This document shows, piece by piece, positions 1-8,832 of a DNA stretch of 24,639 nucleotides. A model generated the notes under the pieces. That model was given only the letters and a program-made list of their open reading frames with translations. It searched no databases and was not told where the DNA came from. The DNA is from Gryganskiella cystojenkinii (taxonomy: Eukaryota > Mortierellomycota > Mortierellomycetes > Mortierellales > Mortierellaceae). Each line of letters begins with the position of its first letter. Positions within the stretch are counted from its first letter, which is position 1. The stretch is taken from NCBI GenBank assembly GCA_015852425.1, contig JAAAIG010000514.1:3135-27773 (forward strand). The letters run 5' to 3'. The translations under genes were made by a program, and so were the position numbers.

Positions 1-457
1 AAAAAAAAAAAAAAAACCCCCGATTAAAGTCACCAAAAGCGGCACCATAGCTGTTGTCAGGCTATAGCAAACGAAAAAAAGAGTGGACGGAACGAAATAA
101 CGAAAAGAGTGGAGGAAAAGTACTGGACGTGCTCTAGACTCCAACTACCCTTGAAGGAGTCGAACTCTGATCATGGAGCTGCGGAACATTGTCAAGGGAT
201 GACTGCAATCAAGTATTTTATTATGGACGATGACTACGCTGCACCGTATTGCACACAGAAAAAAAAAAAAAAAAAAAAAATGAAAAAAAAAAAAAAAAAA
301 AAATTGAAAAAAAAGAAATCAAATGAAATGTAATGATCTACGGATCTAATCCCAAGGGACTTGTTATGCAAACGCATGTGCAGTAGTATATATAGGTGTG
401 ATTTTCCTGCTTTCGTTGTCTGGCATTATCTGGGGAAAATGGCACCCGTCTGCAGTG
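1..457. other. A-rich non-coding flank, 3' side of the polyQ F-box gene
   Basis: No convincing gene is visible here. The window opens with a run of 16 A. A long interrupted A tract lies at 259-322. The apparent small plus-strand peptide here is mostly lysine read from that tract. This stretch is downstream of the minus-strand F-box gene that ends at 458, so it probably holds that gene's 3' UTR and spacer. I saw no clear AATAAA on the minus strand close to the stop. Confidence 0.6.
259..322. repeat. interrupted poly(A) tract
   Basis: This is a run of A broken only by TG at 281-282, TTG at 304-306 and a G near 315. It is a simple-sequence tract, prone to length error in assembly. Confidence 0.9.
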
Positions 458-2574
458 TCATTGAATTGGTGCGGTTGGGTTCCGTCTATCCCTGCGAGAA
501 TGACTCCTGGAAGAATCCGCGTTGAATCCCCAAAAGAGTCCCAATCTCAGACATCGCAACTTCTCCTGTTCCAACCATTCCACGACTTGGTACTTCCAGT
601 AGACAGCCGGAGGGTGATGCATTAGCGTCGTGGTCGGAATATGGTGAGGATAGACAATACTCGAAAGCGGGATCGTCGAATTCGAGTGTACCTGAGAGAC
701 CGTGGCCGGGATCGTGGATTGGAACGACGGTCCTGTATGCGATACCGGTGTCGAAGCTGGTGTCGAAGGCACACCCACGGATCCTTGAAGGGAATGTGAC
801 GAAGAACTGCCAGAGATGGATGAGGGCAGGGCTGTAGGATCGATCGTCCTGTCCACGATTGGCTGCAAGTTGTTGTGTGACGACAATGCAGCTTGAGCCA
901 TCCTTCGATGATGTGGCAAGACCAGAGCCGAAGGTATCTGCAATGCGGGCGAAAAGCCTATGGTTCCTGCTCTGCTTCCTTCTCCCCAATGCTGAAGTTG
1001 CGGGTCATATATGTCGCCCACAGAGTTCGACCGTTGTGGCTGCTGCTTCTGCTGCTGCTGCGGCGAAGGTTGTTGAGGCGCAGAATGTCTCCGAGAAGAG
1101 GCCGAGGATTCCGTTGAGGGTTCGGACCAAGAACATGGCGCACTTTCGTCTTGAAGAGAATCACTCTTTTTGCTCTGGAGGTAGCAGGATCCAGATCCGG
1201 ACTCTGGTCCCGGTCCTTCGTTTTCTCCCTGTCCTCTCACGGAGTGGACCATCATGTTACGGTCCACAGGACTACTTGGGGGGTTCCTTCTTGAGAGACA
1301 GCATTCGTCTGTCGTATCTGTACATGTTTCCTTTCCTGACGAATGCTCTTGATGTGGTTGTTGTGATTGTTGACTCTGTTGCGTAACGTTGATATTTTTT
1401 TGTTGTTGCTCTGAGCGAGATACCACTGTTGAGGGCGATGGGTTTGCGCCTAAGAGACTCTTTTGACATGAAAATATTGATCCCGAGACGGTCAGCTTGT
1501 ATGTCAACTTCCAAAGAGACGCGTCGCTTGCGATCAGGCTACATTGGAACACATACGAAAAAAGCGTAAAGTCAGTAACCAGAAAATTGGATGTGAGACC
1601 CACAGAAAAAAATCAACTTTCTGACGCGACCGAAATTGAAATTGGAATTGTGAATACAACCGGAAGGGTTTCCCTTTCCCACAACAGCCGCATCCCAGTC
1701 ATGTTAGGTCTTGTTGCAGCACGAAAAAAAAAGAGCGAAAATGATCTCCACGCGGATTAGATGACGAAGGCACATACTTGTGAAAGCGACGATTGACTTG
1801 CATAGTCCGTCCGAGGTCCCTGCAGGAGCTGGCGAGCATGTAGAAGATCATTCGCCAGACGTCATCCACAAGATCCACCTCCCATTGACTCTGTTGTTGA
1901 CTTTGACAAGCGGGTGCAGTCATTTTGGCTTCCATGGCAGCAGCGGTGGCACTGGCGGAAGCAACTGCGGTCAGAGAAGAGGAGGCTTTTGGTGGGTCGA
2001 TCTCTGCTGGTCCCTGCAACCGATGTAGTCGTTTCCCTTCGTGCTGTTGGTCATCCTGCTGCCGCTGCCGCTGTTGGAGCTGTTTTTGCTGACGTTCTTG
2101 TTGATTTTGTTGTGGTTGTGGTTTTCCTTCCTCTTCCATTGGGCGCAGCTCTTGTTGTCGACAATGATGCTGTTGTTTACCAATGTGCAGCTGCGGCGGT
2201 GTGTTGATCTGTTGTTGGACCAGAGCAACACTAGGTTGCTTCGGAGAGGAATGATGGATATACTGCTGTTGGTGGTTTTGTTGCTGTTGTTGAAGTTGTC
2301 TCTGTCGTTGGGCAAAAACAAGTTGTCGCTGCCATTGCTGCTGTTGAATAAAGGGCAGCTTCTGTTGTTTCTGAGTGGCAATAAAAGACGATGATGACGA
2401 TGACGAAGAAGAAGACGAAGGGACAGCCGCAGCTGTGGTGATTGTGACCGTAGTAGGTATAGACGCTGTTTGTGTGCCGGATGTTGGTGAGGGTGAGTGA
2501 GTAACAGTTGACAAATCCATGTTATCATCCGGCATTGCGTCCCGAGTCGAAACTTTGGCAATAGCGGTTGGCAT
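458..2574 (-). CDS. Q/S-rich F-box protein, two exons (complement join 458..1538, 1778..2574)
   Basis: Predicted 625 aa. Exon 1 ends at 1778 before a GTATGT donor. Exon 2 begins at 1538 after a TGTAG acceptor, with a TTACTGAC-like branch site 40-50 nt upstream; the intron is 239 nt. Joining the exons completes an F-box at about residues 235-278: a leucine-rich first half in exon 1, then an IASDASLWKL block in exon 2, matching the family's terminal 'SDPSLW' signature. F-box proteins bind Skp1 in SCF ubiquitin ligases and recruit substrates. Outside the F-box the protein is low-complexity: a polySer run, many Gln runs and a Ser/Pro/His-rich C-terminal half. No LRR, WD40 or Kelch repeats are visible, so the substrate-binding part is unknown. 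The start chosen is the Met at 2574; the frame stays open upstream, but that sequence reads as translated CT-rich promoter (Phe/Ser/Leu/Pro). The C-terminal 50 residues could include an unrecognised intron. Confidence 0.75.
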
Positions 2575-3686
2575 GCTTTGTTGGAGGAGAGGCGGATTGT
2601 TGTTGGCGTGGGGGAGCAAAAGACGAGTCGTGTAGGATAGGCGAGGTTTGTGAAGATAGAGATGATCGAGAGGGTGAAGTAGAGGAAACAAGAAGCAAAA
2701 AGAAGAAGAAGCAGAGAAACAAAACAAAAAACAGAGAGGGAGAGAGGAATGGGATCTTTTTAGGGGTTTTGTGCACGAAGTACAAAGAAAAAAAAATGCA
2801 AGAAAGAAAGAAATCAAGGAGAGAGAAAAAGTTTGGAGAGTGAAAAGAGAACCGAGCGTAGAGTGATTTTTCGGGTGAATGATAGAATGCCGCAGGGAAT
2901 AAATCACAGTGAAGATAGGGTCGACGGAGCAAGGAGGCGAAGATGGATTACGAGCACAAATACAAAAATGAATGGGGGGTGTTCAACGAACAAAGGAACA
3001 AAAAGAAAAGCAAAGATGCAAGGGGGTGGTGGATAAAATGTTGGTTGGAACAAGAGAACAAAAGAAAAATAATCGAACGAGTGTTGGACTTTTGGAAGTG
3101 TCAGAACCCGTGCGAACAAAGAGAGACAAGTAAAATAAGACAAAAAAGAGGGGGTGGGTCACAGCGACAGGAGAGACAGTGAGGATGGACAGAGAAGGAC
3201 CAAAGAAACAAAAAAGTGGATCAGAAAGACGCAAACCACAGAGATAGGGATGGTGATAATGAGGGGCAAGAGAGAAAAGACGCAGTGGCAATGGCAATAA
3301 TGTTGTAACTACGAAGAAGACGGAAAAATGGGAGTTCCTTTGGACCTTGGGCGAAGGCGTTGTCTAGAAGAAAAACGTGATCAGGAGGATTGAGACTTTG
3401 ACTGGCTAATGTTCTCTGTGTCTGTATGATCAGTTTACCAAGCATTCAGGCTTTATTATTTTTTTTCAGATCGACGAGATTAAGGAGAGAAGTGAACTAC
3501 CGTCAGGGCTCCTCGTCCCAAGGCAACGTTTCTCTGCAAGTAAGCAACCAAACTCCTCCGCCCAACTTGCAAAAGGCGAACATCAACCCTCTTTTGCCTT
3601 TCCCTCCCCTTCTTTTTTTCGTCTGTTCCATTAAAAGTTCATTCCAGGAAGACCTTGTTCTTGTCAGCGCTTTGACTCCTGAATGT

Positions 3687-3720
3687 GAATGGGAGTGGGA
3701 GTTGGAGTGAGAGTGGAGTG
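3687..3720. repeat. GGGAGT/GGAGTG-type purine microsatellite
   Basis: Short degenerate repeats of GAGTGG/GGAGTT units lie in the switch zone of the divergent promoter region. This is simple sequence only. Confidence 0.5.
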
Positions 3721-5140
3721 TAAGTAATCCAGATCGCCACCTATTCCATAATCCCACCATGAATGGACGACATTGAGACGGTGTGCACATCTAAAAACAC
3801 CATTTCCGTCCCCTGCTGCTCTATGGTGACAAGTGTGTGATCAGCACGGGCTTGCTCTTCTCTTTCTTTGCACTGGGCTCTGACGTCCGTGTCTTCCTGT
3901 GTTTCCCTGTATCTGTCGTTTTTCTCTTTTCGCCTCTTTGTCCGCCACTCTCACAACCTTCATTTTCACTTTCTATCTCACTTTATTTTTTGACCTGTTC
4001 TCTGTCCGACTGTCCCTTCCTCTCCCCTTCCTTTCATGTCGTGCTCTCCTGACTCGGTCCCTATTTTCACATACTGCGTTCGTTTGTCCAAAACTTAAAC
4101 GAGCCATTTATACCCACACTCTCATTCCAAATGTAAAGGTAGCAAAGAGCGAATGATGTATTATCGTTGAGGTCAGAGCGAGAAGAAAAGGGAAAAAGGG
4201 ATTCGAATGCGGCGATGAACATTATTATGTGCGGTCGGCGAAACCAATGGATGGACGGAAAAGAACAAAAGAAAAAAAAAAAATAAAGGCGGAAGCAGAA
4301 AAAAGAAGACTGATCAAACCAAAACGGACCAAACCAACCACCGTCTTTCTTTTCATCGGCGGGACCCTCCTCCGTCATTCCACTCCTCGCTTTGCGTCGC
4401 ACCCATTCACTCTTGGTTCTCTCACTACTCTCCACCGTGTGCGTTGCACCACTCATCGCCTTCATTTCTTGATTTGAAAAGCATCTCCTCTCTCAAAAGG
4501 ACGATCGTTGTCTCCTTTTCCTCTTCTATCCCCCCACTGCACAACAACTGCCGATGCAATCACCTTTTCTTTGTTTTTTTTCATTCTCAATCGCGTTTCC
4601 CACCCTCCCGTTTCCCATTCACCCTCTCTGATCTCTGCTGGCTGCACTCAGTTACTCCCTCGACAACATCCATCCGTTTCCCTCTGCCCTTCTCCACTAA
4701 ATCTCATTCCCACCTCAACCACTCCCACGAACCGAACCCCCTTCTCTGTCTCTCCTTCCCCCAAAAAAGTGACAATCAGTTGGAAGAGGGTCCATTCCTG
4801 TGTCTGTTTCAATCCCCTGCCTTTTTTTTCTTTGCCCTGCGGCATTCCATACCCACTTCTCACTCTCATCCCGGGCCAAACTCGACCAACCGCACGGCAA
4901 CTCTCCACTCTCACTCTCTTCCGTTGCCTTACTTCTCCCCCCCTACATTTCTTGGTCCCTGTGGGAAAACATTACTTTGTTGATTCGCATACAGTTGCAT
5001 CTCCTTCAAGCTCCTCCCTTTGCTGAGCGACAACTCTTTTGATACCTCAACAAAAACACACACGCACGCACACTCCCTCAACTCTGAATCCCATTTCTCC
5101 CGTTCCGTTGTAAACAACTCGCATATCCACTTGTCGCCCC

Positions 5141-5154
5141 TCTCTCTCTCTCTC
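5141..5154 (+). promoter_or_regulatory. (TC)n tract just upstream of the PHD-gene ATG
   Basis: A perfect TC dinucleotide run ends about 16 nt before the ATG at 5171. Such tracts are frequent near transcription starts in filamentous fungi. Its role here is inferred only from position. Confidence 0.45.
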
Positions 5155-5170
5155 CCTTCACTTTTACGCC

Positions 5171-8039
5171 ATGGGTAAGAAATACGTTTTCTATCGTTAA
5201 CAGCCCAATCCTTGCTGGTCTTCAACGAATCGCCGCTAATCATGACCTTTTCGTACCTCTACTCTCCATTCAAACTCTCTTACGTATACGCAACACTCTC
5301 GATTTACATAGCTCGCGGTATACCTTGTAAGTATCGTAAAACTACGGAATCAAAACGATCTTGCAGCATCACTGTCACCAATCACCTCACCAAAGAGAAA
5401 GTAATAGGAAAAAAAGACAGCTGAAATGTTGACTCTTGTTGTCCAATTCGTCATTATGCCTTTCTTTCAAAATAAATAGCCTCCCCAAGACGAAGCCATC
5501 GTGGTGGCCATGCCAAGAGCAGGAAGAAGGAGGAGGAGGAAGAAGACGATGGCGGCCTCACCCGCTGTGTCTGCAAACAGCAACGTAAGTGACGACTACT
5601 CGAACACACACCGTCTCGCGCTTTCAAAACCAACTTTTTTTTTTGTCCCTTTCTTTCCCTTTCTGCCCTTTGTTCAATTATTGGATTTTGACTCATATCA
5701 CTTATTACCCTTTGATCGCTTGTTGAACCTCGTCTTCTTTATTTGCTTCTATGGAAAGATGAGTGGAAGGATGGATGGATGAACGGATGAATGAATCGTT
5801 GTTGTTCCCTGCTACAACTGCCCAAGATTGTGAGCAGCCATGGAACAAGCCAGAAAAGGAATCAAACCTAACATCATTCCGTTTTTTTATGCCCTCTTTA
5901 ACTCCTACACCTGCACTCACACCTGCTCTTCTCTCGCTCTCAACGTTCTCACGACACCAACTGCCCCTTCCCGCCGCCCAGACCATGAAGGAGTCATGAT
6001 CCAGTGTGAGACTTGCAAGGTCTGGCAACATTGTCCATGCGTTGGACTCGGTGATGGCGAGGTGACCCCTGACAAGTACTATTGCGACTCATGTCGACCT
6101 CAGAACCACCCGTACAGAGTACAAAACGGTGTTCTGTAAGTGAAAACGGTAAACAAAAAATGCAACTTCTTCCTTATGCATCCCCTCGCTCATTCACATT
6201 TGTTTGCTCTCATTCAAATCTCGCCGATAGAATCTCAAATAACCAAAAGAAGATCCCCCCGCAGCCATCCCCTTCTTCGGCAACATCCAGTCACAAACAA
6301 AAGACGGCAACAGCCACAAAGAAGAGGAGTACGATGAACTCCAAGGACGCTTCGATATGGAGCGACCAAGACCATCAAGATCTGTCGGACAGTCAAGAGC
6401 ATCATGCAAACGGCACTACGAGAGGATCCAAGCGCCGGAGAAAGACTGAGAGTACCTCGGAAGATGAAGATCCTCATAGAGGTAAAAATAATACCCACCG
6501 GAACCAGGATCGCAATGGTGTCGAGAACGAGGACTGCGACGAGGATACTAAGGCCGGTAACGACGACGAAAACCACAACGACGGCGATCTCACTGACGCT
6601 GCAGGAACAGACGACGATCAGGATTCACCATCCCCACCACCACCGCCGCCGCCAGGTCGGAGATCTCACAAACGAGCAAAGTCACCGCCCGCCAAGGGTA
6701 AACGGCCTAGCACCAAACACGCAATTGTCTCTCGATCCAGCTCGCCAGCTGAGTCAAGCAAGCCCACTGCGAATAGGAACGGCCATCATCGGGTTGGCAA
6801 CAGCAAAAATGCCCGTCCTGCCGAGGATGTTAGTTCTCTCGTGAATGGAAAAGAATCTATTCTTCCGTCGACTAAGAGGAGAAAGGTCACTAATGGTGTG
6901 GCACACCCACGGGAGGAGTCGTCCTCAGTCGAAGACAACAATGATGTCGAGTACACAGGTAAGGGTGACTGTGAATTGAATGAATCTCTCTTTTTCGGCA
7001 TTGGGAACCGTTTTCAAATGCGACAATTAAAATTGACTCCTCCTTTTCCTCCCTTTCGTGAATATTAGTGAACACCACCAAATCTCGCAAAGGCAACGCA
7101 AGTTCTCGGCAAAGCAAACGGATTGAATACGCTTCCGAGCCAGAAGACAATCACAACGACAGTCAGCATAGCCCACCAGAGACCACCGATTCACCTCTTA
7201 CAAAGGCTACAGCAACAACATCGTCACATCGGGTCACATCCTCCAATCCACCCACGCCGCACACACCTGCCAAGAGAGCCTTTGGTAAGAAAGGTGTTGA
7301 CCGGAATCACCATCATCATACCCGATCTGGCTCCCCTCATTTGATACCTGGTCCAGGTGACAAGGAACATACACCGACTCCTCAACCTTTACCACCAGCT
7401 CCGCCAGCTCCCGTCCGGTATCCATCCCCCAAGATGACAGTCCAGGATATGGCCAAACGCGCAAAACAACTGTTGGAGTACATCGGTCGTGTCCAGATCG
7501 ATATGGCGGAACGTCGGAGCCGGAGTCTAACCAACTCACCTGCCCGTGGTGTATCACAGCAACTCAAGCTTGAAAAAATTAACAGTGAGGGTGACCACAC
7601 GCCTTCGAGCAGTGTCATGGACACGCCTTTGCTCTCGACACCTCCTCAGTCCGTGCATGAGCACTGTCCCTCAGATTCTACGACGGATCTCTTGTGTCTG
7701 AAGATTGGCTTGCATTCCGAAGACGTGGCCATGGACGATCATCGCCCACAATTACAGGCGCGATTCCGACCTGGTTCTGCCGATACGGACTCTATCGCTG
7801 GTGATAATAAGGAACCAATCACCCCTCCTCCCCAAGGCTTGGGCCTGACGAATGGTATCAGCGCAGGAGGTGGGGGCGCCCATGGTCTTGATGGTAATGC
7901 TGGAAACCATTCGCCGGCCAGCAGTAGCAACGGCGAGCTTGTACTGAACAATAAGGCCTCTGTGACGAGTCTGGAGCTCATGGATAAACTCTCAGGAGAT
8001 TTGATCCGCTTCCAAGAAAGGTTTGGGTCGCATTGTTGA
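5171..8039 (+). CDS. PHD-finger protein, Cti6-like, five exons (join 5171..5174, 5480..5584, 5982..6135, 6231..6958, 7069..8039)
   Basis: Predicted 653 aa. All four introns have GT-AG ends and compatible phases: donors GTAAGA, GTAAGT, GTAAGT, GTAAGG and acceptors ATAG, CCCAG, ATAG, TTAG. Exon 1 is only ATGG. Exons 2 and 3 together make a complete Cys4-His-Cys3 PHD finger: C31, C33, C45, C48, H53, C56, C71, C74, with W51 before H53. An acidic/basic N-terminal stretch precedes it. The middle is Ser/Pro/acidic with KRR-type nuclear signals and a polyPro run. A conserved-looking helix at about 452-480 (LLEYIGRVQIDMAERR) resembles the C-terminal motif I associate with fungal Cti6. Cti6 is a subunit of the Rpd3L histone deacetylase complex, and its PHD finger reads histone H3 tails. 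The gene probably acts in nuclear transcriptional control. Orthology is inferred from PHD position and the C-terminal helix; another PHD family such as Bye1 is less likely because no TFIIS-like domain is seen. Confidence 0.82.
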
Positions 8040-8832
8040 GGGGGATGTTTCAAAGGGCCTGTGGGAGAGGGAGCGGTGATTGATGGGAGACAGGTTCTAT
8101 CTATCTCCCTCCAGTTGGTACAATGCGCCAACGTATATATAGTTTATTTTTTTTTTCATCCTTGCTTTTCTTTACCTTTTATTCCTTTCCTTGTGTTTCC
8201 GCTTGCTTCATCCTTTATTGTTCTTTAATCCTGTTTTAGTTTGCTTTTCATTGCTCTCCCTTCCAAATTGTACCTATATCAACCTCCCCCCACACTGCAA
8301 AAACTTTTCCTCTATCAGCCAAAAAAGAGGAATGCCATAAAGAATTAACTCCTTTTTTTTTTGTCTACTTCGATTCAACTCGACTTCATCGTCCTCATTT
8401 CTTCTTCTTTGTACCATACATCTTGATCCCTGACCTGGCGCAATAAAAAAAAACTGTTTAAAAACTGAGATAAAAGGAAGGTCACTTGAAACGACATGAT
8501 TTCGGCTGCTGTGCTCATTACTATGATCCATAGGCTCGCAGACAAAATTCTTGAGGCGAAAGAGTAGGGGTATGAAGTTTTCAATGATATCGTGCCTTTC
8601 ATCAAATAAAAATTAAAATGACAGATAAATTTAAAATGATTTTAAAATGTATGAACGAACAAAGGCACAGAGGGTTCGACCACGTAGGTAGAATTTTTGC
8701 CACCATGACCGATGCAATTGGACTTCTTTCTGAGGAGGCTCAGAAAAAGGTCGAGAAAAACTGCGGCGTTGGTCTTCTCGCTGATTGTTGACGGCGTTAT
8801 TAAGCACACAACAGTTTGCTCGTTGTCCGCTG
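8040..8832. other. 3' flank of the PHD gene and upstream remnant of the truncated paralog
   Basis: The first part is T-rich 3' flank (TATATATAG then poly-T near 8140) with no gene. Around 8745-8775 the sequence shares two short blocks, GCTCAGAAAAA and GCGTTGGTCT, with the region upstream of the intact paralog (about 15416-15445). This suggests a retained promoter remnant. A short reading frame, MTDAIGLLSEEAQKKVEKNC and nine further residues, starts at 8705 in a strong GCCACCATG context. It is out of frame with the downstream paralog and I could not join it by a good splice site. Confidence 0.5.

Larger units (their letters stand above)
2575..5170. promoter_or_regulatory. Divergent promoter region with mirror-image purine/pyrimidine skew
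   Basis: About 2.6 kb separates the divergent F-box (-) and PHD (+) genes. The plus strand is strongly purine-rich at about 2650-3350 and pyrimidine-rich at about 3840-5170. Thus each gene has a CT-rich sense strand upstream of its ATG, a common fungal promoter/5' UTR feature. The switch falls at about 3350-3840. Several open frames here are translated skew (Ser/Phe/Pro/Leu or Lys/Arg/Glu) without domains. No gene is supported, although an unannotated 5' UTR exon is possible. Confidence 0.6.

Noticed and set aside
109..333. Small plus-strand ORF with a Lys-rich tail
   Set aside because: The tail is a translated poly(A) tract and the rest has no protein-like pattern.
859..1386. Plus-strand ORF of 175 codons opposite the polyQ F-box gene
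   Set aside because: It is antisense to Q/S-rich exon 2, which has supporting splice sites and a completed F-box.
4444..5042. Overlapping plus-strand ORFs of 80-179 codons upstream of the PHD gene
   Set aside because: Ser/Pro/His/Phe-rich translation of a CT-rich promoter in all three frames; no domains, no splice link to the PHD gene was needed.
8673..8684. GGTTCGACCAC, similar to a tRNA B box
   Set aside because: No A box, cloverleaf or terminator at tRNA spacing.
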